NCBI GenBank assembly: GCA_022266195.1
Contig: WHVY01000001.1
Span: forward strand, 2,294,001-2,358,000
Source of the DNA: Tetranychus cinnabarinus
Taxonomy: Eukaryota; Arthropoda; Arachnida; Trombidiformes; Tetranychidae
DNA: 64,000 bases
Direction: 5' to 3'
In this document: in pieces, positions 35,201 through 50,200 of the stretch
How the letters are laid out: the number at the start of each line of letters is the position of its first letter
Position numbering within the stretch: the stretch's first letter is position 1
Translations under genes and position numbers: made by a program
Notes under the pieces: model-generated
What the model saw: only the letters and a program-made list of their open reading frames with translations
Databases searched by the model: none
What the model was told of the DNA's origin: nothing

Positions 35201-38200
35201 TTGTTGCCTTTTCCCTTATACCTTACATCATGTCAACTTATTACCTTTACTCTTATCATTTCATCTTACTAAGTTTCTGTTCAAAGAAGAAACTGAACCA
35301 GATTAAGGCAAAAAAGCTAAAAGAGCGCAAAAAAGTAGAAAAATGAAGATCATTTTTTTCGTCTTTTCTTGCAATTCTTTTCACGTAAGCAAAAAAAATA
35401 AACTCAAACATCACCTCTTTTGACTCGACATCATGAAAGCGATGATTCAAAGATATTTCTTGCTTTTTGTCTTCTTATCATTGATTGCCTTAAAAAGCCA
35501 AACCTTTTGACTTTATCTGAAAACTCATCTTTTAAGAGGAAAACAATGATTTTCATGGAAATCTTTTTTTACGAAAAATTTTTTCCAATAAAATGTTGAA
35601 CCGTTTCATTGGAACCATTGTTTGCTCATTGGAAGGCAATTGAGCTTAACTGTTTAATTGAAGCAAATTTGTGATTCTCTTACAAAAACTATTTAATCTT
35701 GCCTGGTAATTCAATTAGCCACTTGATGGTTGCTGCTGTTATTAATAATAGAGTTGATCAGTTGAAGAAACTGAATAATAATGCTAATAGAATAACAATA
35801 ATATTTATCAACTTGGAACAGTAAGAATGTTGAATAAACTTTCATGATAAATGGTTGTCAAATAGCCTTTAGCACAATTTGATTTGCCAGTTAAAATGAT
35901 CAGATAAACAGTAAACATCAGTTCATGTCCTAACTGATTCAACAATAAGTGTAACCCAAGGGTCAACTTTCAAATCTCTTTCAAACCTTTTCAATTTTAA
36001 TCAACAAATTGCTCTTAATTAAAAATTAAATCTCATCAAAATCACTAAACAAAAAAGTAACATTTAAAAACAATTTTTGTCTTAACATGAAAAGTGAACT
36101 TATTAATAAAACCTTTTAAAGTTCAAACGAAAGTTGAATTTGAAGAAATGAAAGAATCGCAATTCTGATTAGTTTAGTTTCGATTGTTAATTTGTCGAGA
36201 AAATCGAAAATCTTTTCGTTCTTAAATACATTTTAGTTGAAATATGAAAGCAATTAAACTGTTTAAGGAAAGATTTTTGGAGAATTTCTGTAAATTTTGA
36301 AAATTCTGGTGAAGATTTTGAGATTTTTTGATAAAAATTTTGTTGGAAAACTTTTCGATTTGATTCATGATAAGAATGAATTTTTTTGCCCGAAAGTTGT
36401 TCGAGATTGTTTTGATTAAGTTAATGATTGATTGACTAAAAGAGCAACTTTTTTTCTTCTTTTCTGCTTCTTTTTTCAGCTCAATTCCAAGATGGAATCA
36501 GTGAGTTTAATGAACAAAACTCGCCTTGCAATAATCAGAAGTTCAAATACAATTGGCTCAAAGGATATTTCAATTTATAAATGGGCGCTGAGAAAACATG
36601 GTTTCCTCATTGAAATGGATAACATGAAAAACAAAGTCAACAAAATGAATTCACAGGAGAATGGTAAGTTGATATAGTTAATTTATTATCACCATCATCA
36701 TCATTTCCTAACATGGAAAAGAAAATGATTTAAAAAAAAGAGTCAACTCGAAGAGCGAAAAGTGATTATCCCAAGTAATTTCAGAACTCAACCGATATCT
36801 CAATTGAATATCAGTTTACAGTGAAAGTCAAGGTATTCATTGGGAAAGAGAAATGATGAAAGCTAAACTTTTCTGACTTCCTTCATTGAATCAAAGAGCC
36901 TGGATTTCATTTCATCGATTCAACTGCTTCCAAGCAATGATAAAATCAGAGTCAAAAGAGAGAAGAAAAAAGTTGAAAAAAAGTTCGAATGAAGAAGAAG
37001 AAAAAAAAAGTTGAAAAAGCCAAGGAAATGAATGAATTGCTGGGATTGAAGTTACATATTATTATCATTATTGGTTTAGCAATTGTCAAAATTGAAACGG
37101 AAATGTAGTCGAGTCTTACATGATCAGGCCACAGTCCCATAAAGTGATCTATTGTCCTAATAAAATGAACTCGTAATAAAAGTCGAACAATTTCATTTCA
37201 CTCTTTTCCTCTTTCCATCAATCTATTTACTCGAATCTTTTCAAGGCTCATCTTCATGATCATTGTTCATCACCTTTTCTTCCACCATCTATAGATTCTG
37301 CTTGGAACTTTCTCATCTGTCTTGATTACAGTGGTTCTGATGATGATTTTAGCTGTTTCAATGCGAAAACTGAAGGGTCCAGTTATCAGAAAAGGGACGG
37401 AATTCCAGGTTTAAAAGGTTTACTTGGAACAAAAGAATCTTTTTGCTCAACAATTCACGAAATTCACAAAATTTCAAGTAATTTTTTCGCTCTCTTCAGC
37501 TTTTACTGTTTCAAAATGTTTCAGTTGCAATTAAATGTTTTTTCTTCCTCTTTTACTGTTTTCTTTTCACCTGTTATTATCTGATAGCCATGAAGAATCC
37601 ATTCTCACCATTATGCTTTATCCTTCCACATCAATATCAAGCATTTCTTGATGTTTCCGATGCTCTTGGTTATTCAGCTTCATGGGCTTTCCACACTGAA
37701 AATGATCGCCAGTCCATTAATATTTTTACCGATGAAGGGCGCAATAAACTTCGAGATTATACTTTACAGTCTGGAATTATTCAGCAAACAATTAGCAATC
37801 CATTAACACTGTTTGGATCAACTTTAACAATCAGATTGTTCATCGCAATCACTTCAATTAATCCATTAAGAGCTTATATTCACAAAGGTGGCTTAGTTTA
37901 TTACACAGTCAATCATACGAAATCGGATAAAACATTTGAAAAGGTAAGGAACAAATTACTCAAAAAGCTTGTCAGAACAATCCAAGTTTCAGTAAAATCG
38001 ACACAAAATTTTGAACAGAAACCATGAAAAATCAAACGAAGAAATAAGTTGAAAACAGATTTTCCAACTTTTCCACTCTTCATAATTTTCTTGCAAAATT
38101 TCATTCCAAATCTCTTCCACACAAATTATTCATTAAACTTAAAATCTTCAAATGCTACAACGAAATCTTGAAAAATAGTGAAAGTTCAAAAAAGTTGTCA

Positions 38201-41200
38201 AAGAAAATCTCATGAGAGTGAAAAACAAATTTCAAAGTTGCAATTCAAAGTTTTTTATTCTCTTTTCAATGGAAATTTCGCTAACATTTAGAATCTCGAA
38301 TTTTTTCGCTTGATCGATCGAAACTGATCTTTCGTGAACGGAATCAGCATTTAACTTTACATAAGTGTCTTTAATAATCGCATCGCAATTTATATCAGTA
38401 AACATTCCCAGCAGCAGGGAGTGAAAACTCCGAAATTTTTATTAGTTTAGAATTTGATTTCGAATCGAAATTAACATTTGACGATCGAATCAACATTCAG
38501 ATCATGATCTGATTACTTTGACTAATGTGAACTGAATTGATTTTCATTCATGATTCTATTGAAATGAAATTTTCTCTCATATTTTTGTTCATCTGAAGGC
38601 TTAAAGAGTTTAAATTTTACTCTTTTATTCTTGTTTTGTCATTTTTCATGGTTGCTCGTTGCTTGAGACAAATTAATTTCTGTCTTTTCTGCATTCCAGG
38701 TTAATGGACGTTTATGGACATTGGACAATTTCTGGGATTATATGACCATAAATTATGGCGCAAATAATGTCAGCTATGCTCAATCTTCAATAAAGAGCCA
38801 TTTAACTCAATTTTTATTAATAACTGAAGCTCTTCTTTTGGGTCAAATGTCATCTTTAACCGAATTAAATCATCAAAGTTCATCATCTTCATCCTATTCA
38901 ACTGCCAGTCTGGATAATGAAAAGATATTTGAATCAACAGTTTCTTTACTTGCATTTGATGTCACTTTAAATTCAAGTCTAGACTCGTGGATCCTTGGTG
39001 TCTCAATGGGATCACAATTACAGAAGGCTAATCACCCTGAAAATGGTTTCTTATTTAATAAGCTTTTGAGAACAATTTATGATGATTATTTGTCACTAAT
39101 TACCGCAACAACAACAACAAACTCATTTAGCAACTCCGTCCAAATTGAATCGTTAAATGTTGTCAATGAAGTTTACTCGACGCTGATTAAAGTTCTAAAT
39201 CAAGATAATGTTGGTTTAATGGGACTCAATTGTCATATAACTCACGATGTTTGCCTAAGTTCATCCGATTTAACTTACCTTTTAAACTGGAAAAGTGAGG
39301 AAAAGCTCAATTCCAATGGTTTCCAGTGTCTCTATCCGACCCTGGAAAGTTCACCTTTTATCAAACTGATTGAAGAAACTAGCAGTAAAATTGTGAAAAC
39401 AAAATTAGAAAAAGGTAGAAACAGTTTAATGGTTCACAGAACATGGGATTTACATGCATTTCTTATGCAAATGGACATTGTATCAAGGCGAATAAAAGAT
39501 GAGCAAAACTTTCCCTCACAACTAAACTCCAATCCAATGAACCATCAACAACCAACTTCACCCAACTTTACCTCACCGATTGATTCAACAGCCTTTTGTA
39601 ATCAAGGTAAAACCCAAAGTTACAAACCTTTTCTAATAATCAAGACGATTCGATCGAACACAAAACAACCAAAAACTTTTGATATTGCGTTCACTTGTGA
39701 TGAAAACTCCAAACCTAACTTAATTTTCAGAACTAATGTTTCTTTCAGAATCGAAACTTTAGAACCAATCTTTACCAAATGCACATTCAATTTACATGAA
39801 AAAGCTGTTCAAGTTGACAGATTAAAGCAGTGAAAAGTGTGAGCAATGTAATTACAAGAATCAACCTTAATTAGCATTGAAAGACATTTTCACCTTTTAA
39901 TTGCTGCCTTTGATAATTGAAAAACTTTTCATTTTCACCTTAACCATAGCAAGGTTAATGAAAAGAGTGAAGAGTTTAGTTAACAATTAGCGACTGAAAC
40001 TAATCAACAATTTATTGGTTAACATGGGAAAGTCAAGTTTAATTGTGAACATTTTGCAAAAAGCTTGTTTAATAATTGAATATTTTTCAGGATTACTTTG
40101 GAAATGTTTTGCTTCTCTTTGCAAAAGCGATTCAGTTAAGCCATGAGTTTACATGCGATTAAAAGTTTGGAGAAACTTTTCTCGAATAATGTTCGCCAGC
40201 TAATTTGTTGATTCTATTAATAATACTTTTTCCGATGATTGATTGAATTAAAAGCTTCTCCTTTCCATGTTATCCGCCCATCATCATCAAGACCCTTTTA
40301 AAGTTGGCATAAATATAAATTACATCTTCATCTTTTCTCGGTTGGAGGTGAAACTTGAAAGTCTAGATTACTTTTAATGTTGACTTTGCAATCTAAATTG
40401 GATTAAGTCACTTTGAATAAGGATCAACGACTGACAACTTTGCTTTTAACTTTGAACAAAATCTTTCATTCTTTTACCGTAAACATGCAACTATCATGTC
40501 AACTTTTATTGATAACTGAACATTGGAAAAGTTTCTCATCGAATACCCTTTCAAACCAATTAATTCAGAATTTTTTCCATTCTTCAATCCAAAATCAGTT
40601 CAGTTTTACCAGCAATTCAACTTTTAACAATTAATTTGAAGATGTTTTTTCAACAAAAGCTTTTAGATCTTTGTTTCCCATTTCAATGCAAACACTTTTT
40701 TTGTAAACGCTTTTCATTAAAAACATAATTTTTTCATTTCAATTTCATTGTTATTATTGAAATGATTCAACTATGATGATTGTTCAGTAAATATTGGAAC
40801 AAAAATGGTAAAAATGGAAAGATTGGAATAAGAAGAAACATTGAAATTCATTCAGATTTTTCTATTAGTGTTAACTGTTTGTATTCACCCACTCCAGAGC
40901 CAAGGCTTGATACTCATGACCAATGTCAGGTTAGCATTATGAGATTGATGAACCTTCTGCCCACTCTTCAGGGACTCACAAGTATGAAAGCAAATTAGAT
41001 TGAAACTCATTGCATTTCCTAATAAAGCGAAGCTTTGCATAAAAAGATTGGTAAAAATATAATTACTATGATGACTGGATTTATAAGCATTTTGAGTTAG
41101 GTAACAAATTGACAATTCACTTTCAGATCCTACTATTGTTCAAAACATAATATTCAATCCAATTGCTATTCAAATATTATTGCAATCTTAATCATCTAAT

Positions 41201-44200
41201 AACTAAAAATATTTGAATCCATAGTAGTTTAAAACACTCGAAACTGTTGGTGTTTTAAGGCCGAAATGGTTTGGAAGTGAGTTTGAAGCTTCAATCTTAA
41301 CTTGTTAAAACGCGTTTTGAAGGTGAACACAGTTTCTGGTAAAGAGTTTTTCTGCCTCAGAAATGCTTTAAATGCTATCCGAAAGCTTGATCTACTTATT
41401 ATTGGTGATAATACAATATATTGGTGCATCAATTTGAAGCTTTTTTCGTCTATTATGATCTATTATCTAAATGTTATTACATGAGACTGAAAAGCTAATG
41501 TTGACAAAAGCTATTTTACTTTTGGTTTGACAAACATATTGCAATTTTCATTTGAAATTAAAAGCCTTTGGGTGTGATAGTTGACTGGAAACATTAACAA
41601 TTCAATTCAATATTAAGTCATCAAATGTGTGTCTTCACTCCCTCATCATTCCCTTAACTTGAATAACCACACCTAAGTTAAAGTTGACACTTTTACCACT
41701 TGAATCACTTTGATTATTTAAATCTAATTTTCTCAACAAACAGTATCAAGACTAATGTTAAATTTTGTTTTCACATTCACTTGCAGATGAATCTTCTTTA
41801 CCCTACATTTCCTCGTTGAAAATCAATCCAACACTAAACTTGAATCCTGCATTTTCACCTCAAATCACTCAATACTATGCCAATGTTACTCATGATATTT
41901 TGATTATAACCGTTTATGGTGCAGCAATGCATTGCTCAAGTGAAGTGCGAGTTGAAGGTAAATTTGGACCGTCAAGGTAAACTAAACGCTTTCATGATCA
42001 ATTCACATTCAAACACTTGATAGTTAAACATATTTGAATCATTAAAATGCACTTCTCTCATCCAGTCCAAAGATTTCATGGTTAGGTTAACATTTAGGGA
42101 ATCTAAACATATCAACATTGATATTGAACTTTAATTTTGCACAAACAAAGTGTCATGTTGATAATGTTTAGATGAAAAACTATCAAGAGTTGAATGTTAC
42201 ACTTATATCGACTAATCAAACCCTTAATTGCTCTCAATTTATTGCTTTATTTTGTACTTGACATCAACAGACCAACAAATTATACTCTAGGCTTGGGAAT
42301 CAATAAAGTTGCTCTCGTTGTTGTTGATGTTTCCCAAGCTGAACCAATGGTCATTAATACGTACAATGTTTACATTAATCGATTGCCATTGACCAGTTTA
42401 AAACTCGAACCAACCAAGATGCATAAAGTCTGTCATCTCAACCAGGTAAACCTCAAAATTAAACTCCTTTAGTCCTTCATTGCAATTTACAATAGAATCA
42501 AAAAGAAATCTGAAAAATCGAAACTCTTTTCAAACAAGTTTTGCTAAACTTTCAACCTTTATTTAGAACCATGAGCATGAAATGAAGTCTTTCGATGTTT
42601 CGTTTGCAAATATTTCAAGAACAAAATTAAGTTGGAAAAGGTTTCGAACTACTTTTCTCATTTGAATAACTTGATGAAATTATCACATCAATTCTGAAAG
42701 AAAATCAAACTTTTTGTAGCTTCGATTTCAATCCCTCAAGTTATCCCATTTAGGTGTTATCATTCCCTGAAGTTATCATTTTATTCTCAGGAATTACGAG
42801 AATAATGATTTATTGATTTTACGAGCTTTCACTCGAATCTTCTGAGAGCGAATTTGAAAATTTTACAGAAAAAGAAAAAAGTTCAAGTTTCAATAATCTT
42901 TATTGTTACTAATCAATGTTTCTATTTAGGATTGTGATTTAACTGTTTATCCACATGAAAAGTGTGGTCTGATTGGAGATGGTTTCAGTTGGTTCAGTCA
43001 TTTGGAGAAACGAAAATCCCTGTCATCGTGTTCATCAGGGAGTGAACCAGGTAAATGGTCAATTCCCTGTTTATCATGTAAACAAAAGTCTTCATGCATC
43101 TGGAGTTCATCAAGATGGCAACCTGATTCATGTGAATATGATCAATACGATTCAATGCAGTTATCCAAGTGCCTTTCAGGTCGAAAGGTAAGTCTACCAA
43201 CGGTTAACCTGCATAACTGATGACACTTGTCAATATATTGCTTCATTATTGCCTCATTATTAGTATGAAAAAATATTGTCAGATGAAATGATTTGGAGTC
43301 TGTATTAATAAATACATAAATAAAAAAGGAAAGTTGAACATTCATCAACCTCGGAACATGAAATAGATCACAGTTAGTTTCATTGATATGAAAGCTACAC
43401 CAAGCTACACTGTTCAACATTAATATTCAAATCATGTTTTCCTTTTTTCTCTTCTCTTTTTATTCAAAATTTATTTATTTCATTTTCATCTTTTCTTTTC
43501 CACCTTTCCATTTCATTCTCACATCAACATATCTTGATTTATTAACATTGCATGTTGATAGGTTCAACATTCACCACTGTTTAACATTCAAATTGTATGC
43601 ATAAGAAGGCAGGAGAAGAAGAAGAAGAAAAAGATCATTTTCATGTTAATAACACTCATCCTTTTCTACCTTTTTTAATCCCTTTCAACATGGAAAAAAA
43701 TTACCCCGAGTAATGAGATAAATAATGATCGAAATGGAATAATGTCGAAAAATGAGTTTCTCATAACTCAATTGTAAAGATGGACTTTTCACTCCAAACC
43801 CAAGTTACCATCAAGTGACTTCAAGAATAGCCTTTAAATCAGTTCTTATTTCTAGAATTGAACTTGCATTTCAACTTTAATTTTGATTATTACAAGTGCA
43901 CATAAATGATACTTCCAACCTTTCGTACTCGATTTTGACCAATGATAATCTCATGAATCGCTTGTTCTGAAAGTTTACAATAGATACTAAAAATTGTTCA
44001 TCTTTTCAGTGATCTTGACTTTCGATTGAAAATCTTATTCATTGTATTGAAACCTTCAAATCCATGTTTTAATTATTTCTGATTTACTGTGGTTTCAATC
44101 GAATCGAGAGTTACGCTGCAAAATAACCATCAAATTGGTATAATTCATGAACTAATAGCTAATATGAAGCATGAATCCAATGATTGAAAGACATTGAAAT

Positions 44201-47200
44201 GATTTTTCTTTTTATTCTCATTTTTTAACTCAAATGTTTTTATTTATTATTATTTCAATTTGTTTTCATTATTTAATATTTGTTTCTTAGTCAAATGATA
44301 TTGATCCTTGAGCGTCATTTTAAGGCAATTTTGTGTTTATTTTAACAGATTTTGTTCATTGGTGATTCAACTAATCGAGGTCTTATGAATTATCTGATGG
44401 AAAAATTGAATGGCTCTTTAAGTGATGGTAACAAGACACACGAGCTTCGCATCTATGATAAACTGAATCAGGGTAAAACGTTAATTGGCTTCAATTATTA
44501 CCCAAAATTTTGGCTTCCATCATTTAAAAGGTTAACCTTTGATAAAACTGTTCACGAGCTCATTGAAAAGTAAGTAACAAGCCTTTTCACAGCAACAACT
44601 GATCAACATGTAAACCTGTGAAGTCAATGAATATTAAAGAGAAAAGTTTAAACAAGTAAAAAATAAATGAACCAAACAAGTGAATGAATAAATTTACTTC
44701 CACACAATTCACTCTCAATAATCATCTTTATCCATCTTTCCAGAGCTCTTCCACTGGCAAACACAAGTGATACTGTGCTGATATTTGGAGGTGTTCAATG
44801 GTTGGCATCTCAGCACATTAATTTACTCCTACAAAGCCTTTCAAGGTATGACAACAGTAAAAGACTGAAAACTCTATCAATCAGATGAACAGTTTCATCC
44901 AAAAGACTCATTACCAATTGCTTATTGAAAAAGCTTTTAGTGCAACAACACTTTTTTTTGAAACACAAAAAGAGCGATTTTTAGCTTCCATTTTCAACTT
45001 TGCTTCACCTCAAGTTGCCATTTCTTGTTATTCATTTTCATCTTCATTTTCATCCTCATTTTCATCCTCATCTTCAAAGCCCATTTCCGTTGCTCTGAAT
45101 AGTTAAGACGGTAAAAAGATAAATGCATTCAACAATCTTGTCTATTACTATCTGTTATTGCTTTTATTATATCAGTGTTGATGATGAAAACTGAAGAAGG
45201 CAAAAAGAAGAAGAAGAGAGAAAAGGTTGAACTAATCTGATCCTGAATCGAACAGAATAAGACTTTACTTCATTTTTCTTCTTCTTCTTGTTTCACCTTC
45301 TTCCACTGATCACAAGACAACTGACTAAAACCATTTGAGACAAGTGAAACTGTTTCAAACAATCAACTTGGAACCCAAAATGTTCTCAATCAAGACAATT
45401 CACAGGAGAAGAAGAATTGTCATGAAGTAAAGTTGTTCATCAAGATTTCAAGAAAAGACAAAAAAAAACCTTGCAAAGTTTACATTCTAAATGCTACCAA
45501 GTCAAAAGGTTGAATAATCAACAGGAATATTGAAAAGTTTACTTTGAAAGAAAACAAAAAATCAAATGAAACAAGTTTACCTTGAAAATTGCCTTTATTT
45601 GTTTTCCTTCATCTTCTTTTACCTTTATTTACTATTCGGTTTACCACAAGAAGAAAAGTGAAACAAGAAAAAAAAACAGGGAAAAATGAGTGAAACACTG
45701 AATTCTCAATTCATCTGGCAATCTTTCAAATGTTCAAATTTATCCCCAGTTTACGAACATTCGAGTTTTCTCACATTTCCATCTGATTATTTGCCTACAC
45801 GTTTGTTTATTTATTTCATTATCTTATGTAATTTTCATGTTTCTTTCACTTCTTTTCATGCTTGGCTTCTGTTTACAGCCTTCAACTAACAGGAATAAAG
45901 GTTATCATGAAAACTTTGGGCGCTGGTTTCCATCAGAAAATTGACGGAATTCATTCATTATCTTTGGTAAGAATCCATCAAATTTTATTCTGCACTTTTC
46001 AAGTGATGAAGAGTTACTAACCACAAAGGAAGGGTCAAGTTCAAAACTGAAATTTAAATTATCTTTTTATCCAAACTTTCCTTTTCATGTCAATGTTGAG
46101 CAAATGCATATGTTAGTGAACATTGATTTGCTAAAAGATTCAATAGATAATATCGATTTGATGAAACCAAACTCATGTTTAAAGTAAAAGCTCATCAACT
46201 CGATCGAATGATAATCTGCTGAAAATTTACAGATAATACGATAATAAGGTCCATAAGGTTCATTGAATGATTAGCTTCAAGCGTTTAACCCAACATCAAA
46301 TCCAAGTCTTCCTTCATTAAACAGGATTCAATTGTATCTTGAACACACAGAATGTCAACAATTTAACAGAATTTTTCTTTTTCCAACTCATATCAGAACA
46401 GAATAGAAGATGAATATTCTGAACAATAACATTTAAAAATATTCATCATTTGTCTTCATTTTGTTCAACATTGAGTTTTCTTGTTAAAATCAAACCTAAA
46501 ATTTTCTTGTTCATTGGCTATAACAATGTTCATCTTGAGAATAAAGATTTAAAAGCTTCTCATTAAACGTTTGCATGAAAATGTAATCAATAAAATTCCC
46601 GGCGAACTCATTGAACACTTGCAAGTTTGCGAAGTTTCAAGTTAAATTAATTGCTTTAAAATGCAAATTTGACGAGAAAAAAACTGAATGAGAATTTCAA
46701 GTTTTTCTCAAAATTATCATTAAATTGAAGGCGATTTAAACTGTTTCATGTTTTAATATCTGGCAACTCTGATCGTGTCAATGAATCTCAATGAGTTGAG
46801 GATAGTTTTTCATGAAGACATTTCATTGTTTACTGAGATCATTGAGAACATGATAAAGATGTAAATATTTTCTGTTTACTTGAAATGGTTGAAAAATGAA
46901 GGAAACATAATTTCACCAAATCTCGAGTTTTATCCTCAAACCAAATGATCATTTTCCCTTGCAATTGTTTCCAATTTAATTTCAATTTTTCTTCATTTTT
47001 ACATTTTCCATTTCAACCTGAAATCTGGACAAACTCATGATAATATCCGCTCAATAAACAGTACAATAATCATTATTGGAAGTAAAATTTTGAGTGATTT
47101 TTTGCTTTTCTTGCATTTCAATGAACTTCATGTTATATAACTTTCAACTCTTTCTGTTTCTCAATCAACTTCCGAAATTAACTTCCGCAGGAAAATGATG

Positions 47201-50200
47201 AACGGAAAAAGATAACCCTCAATGTTTTTCCGGGTAAAAAAGCTCGTTCATGAGATTCCATGTAATATCATTTTCCATGTAAATCTTTTTTCTCCCTTTT
47301 GGAGGAAAAAAATTTCAATCTTTTAACTTTCACTTTAAATCAAGAATCGCCAAAAAATGAAATCAAAATTTGTAAAACTTTGACCTTTCAACTGAAATGA
47401 AATTTGTCTTGTTATTTCTTGTTGTTACTCTGATATTGATTTCACCCTGAAGCTGATTTCATCAAAAGTTTGGCGTTAAATGATTGAAATTTAATCTCAA
47501 CTTTTGCTCACATTTCACAAATTTCATTTCAAACCTCATTTTAGATAATTTTATTGTCGATATTAAAAGTCGATTTTTGGATGAAATTTTATTCTTCGTT
47601 TTATTAATGGCATTATTGTCATCATTAGTGGTTATTGAGTATTATCTTGAGAAATGATGATTGTAATGATTCACAAAGAAATGATTTTCCAAGTAAAAGG
47701 AAAAAAGCATTTTTCTCGATCGATTTTATTATTATTATTATTAACCATTATAATGGATGTTTGGATGATCAGACAGCATTTTAGCTGAATAATTGTGAAT
47801 AATTTATTTGATGCACCCTGATGGAGTCAATATGAACAATTTAAAGGTAAAAGATTAACAATCATGATTCATATCTTTACACTTTTCATGTTATCAATAG
47901 TTATTCATTCAGCAAGGAAAAGTTATCTTCATTAACTTGCAATTCTGTTTGATAATTTATAAGAAATGCATTATATTTTCTCGGCTTAACCTGGAAAAGA
48001 TGAAAGCTTTTGGTATTATTTTTGATTCTTGCCAACAGAAAGCATTTCGGTTTACATGGAAAAAGAAAAGATTTTCATTTTCAATTTTTTCGCTCATCAG
48101 AATCTTCACAGCTTCAAGAAATAGACAAATCTTTTCATATCATTTCAGTGACTTGGCTTTAAAATTTCAGGCCTTCACTCATTGATGAGAAACTAAGCAA
48201 TTAAACTCATTTCATGGGAACTTTAAATTCTGTAAAATCAAAGGCTTATTAATGATTAAATGACATTATTCTTGAATTATTATGAATTGTAATTATTGAA
48301 AATTAAAAAAGCACAATTTGAAAAGGCCGCTTCAACATTTTAAACGCTGTTGTCACTGTTGGAGACAAATGTATTGCTTTCAGTTGACTGTTTAACTGTT
48401 TATTTCAATTGTTTATTTTAATTGTTCATCGATAGTTAATTTTATTATCGCCAAATATCAGGCAAGTGTTTGTTTAAATTGTGTCAAATCATGGAATTTG
48501 TTTTCAGTTGAAAAAATTGAATATCATTGTTCAAGCTTTAAACATGTTTGGATTATTAGGAGGCTTGGGAAGCAAGCTCATTGTTTTCAAAGGTAAATGT
48601 TGAATTTTTAGATGGTCAATTGTATTTGCTCAATTTGGTTGTAATGTTTAACATCAAGAGGCTCATTATACATTTGAACATTTAATTTATCTTCTTGGAT
48701 TGGTCAAGTTTTCATTGTTTCAATGTTTACCAAATTTGCTATCTTTTCTCAGTCCAAAGGTTTTTTTGTTGTGCTTCATTAAAAGCAACAATTTTAAAAT
48801 GGCTTTTGATAATTTATATTCAATATTATTACAGTTAAATTGTTAATGCTCTTGTTTTCATAGTCTTCAACTTGATAGTGCATTATTTATGCATAAGTAA
48901 TCTAATAAAGAGTAGCTTCACCAAAGGTTGAAACTATCGAGGTTACCTTTAATTTAATGAACATTTGCGTGCTTTTAACCATTTATCAAGCAACTTTCTT
49001 TTTATATCAACCCTACTTTACCTCTGTTTTTTTGTCAATTACTTGGTTAGTCAAGAAAAGGTTTGGGTTACTGAAGGGCAATTTTTACCTAAAATTGATG
49101 TATACTTGATGATTGTTAATCAATTAGTTTTAGTCAAAATTATTTAAAGTAATTGCAATTTCCAATAATATGTTTCAACTTTTTTTGGGGTTCTTGCAAA
49201 TGAATGAGACAAAAATTTTCCCTTTTGCTTTTTGACAATTTTATCGATTTTTCGACTCTTTTATCCAGAATTTTGACAATCAAATTGCAATTTATTCTAG
49301 TATTGTTGACTGAAAGGTAAACATAATCAATTTTTTAGATAATTTTCCTTTTCTTCTTCATATTTCACATTCAATTGTCCAATTATTAGTTTCAGTCTCA
49401 TTCACATCTACAAATATTGGATGAATCGACACTTGAAAATAAGTCAAATGGTTATTGATACAGTTGAGAGGCTAATTTGTTCATCATTGGTGGATAATTA
49501 ACTATTTTTTAGACAATTTATCGTATTTTCAGTGAACATTTTTTTGTTTCTTTCGTCAAATGTGCCATTGCATTGAGTATTTTGATGCTAGACTGTGATT
49601 TTTGGAAAAATTGTTGGATTTTTGTTTTGTACTCAATGAAAACTGGTAATTTTTAGTTTCACATCTTAATCACTTAATTTTTAGACTTGTTGATTGTTTG
49701 ATTGTAACTCATTGTAATGATAATTACTGTTGACATGATATTAATTATACTCATTTGAATGGATAATTTGTTTGCCAGGGAAACAATTCAGGATAAAAAG
49801 GACGCCAAAGCTAATGACAAGAGCTATAGAAATGAATTTGAATGAATGAATGCTAAATCTGTCAAATTCAGATGTATTATTAACTCTATACAAATGGCTA
49901 TTCAAATGGTGATGCATAATCTTAATGATTATTCATCATTCTCATGAGATTCTCATCTTTGTTCCACAATCAATTTGTTAGCTTTTACAGGGAAAAGATG
50001 TTTTTCCCAGTTACATGGAAAACATTGACTATTGCTATTATAATTCAAACATGAATAAACTCACATGAGGATATTTTAATAATGGTAATAGCAACATAGA
50101 CACTAATCCTGGAATAAAAAGCGAAATGTTAACACTCAAATTTTCAGTTCACCTTTTGATGAATAAAATCCGTTCAGAGAAGAGTTCAACTTTGAGGAAA

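Larger units (their letters stand above)
22738..36479 (+). other. CPED1 intron 2, 13.7 kb
   Basis: Runs from a GTAAC donor after CTCAAAAAG to TTTTTTCAG before 36480. It is mostly AT-rich, with many TTCGAA-type words. Two patches stand out: a more GC-balanced stretch at about 22980-23160 and the inverted-repeat element at 28331-29415. No nested gene is supported; the open frames at 27801-28043, 30097-30499, 32213-32494 and 33628-33837 translate to hydrophobic or low-complexity sequence. Confidence 0.7.

Noticed and set aside
31329..38425. Shared 14-mer GGAGTGAAAACTCC near 31329 and 38411, a short hairpin
   Set aside because: Flanks do not match, so a repeat family is not supported by two short copies.
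48508..48592. Exon-like sequence in CPED1 intron 12 (TTTTCAG before, GTAAATG after, open frame LKKLNIIVQALNMFG)
   Set aside because: Length 85 is not a multiple of three, so inclusion between two phase-0 exons would shift the frame. Human CPED1 is continuous across this point.
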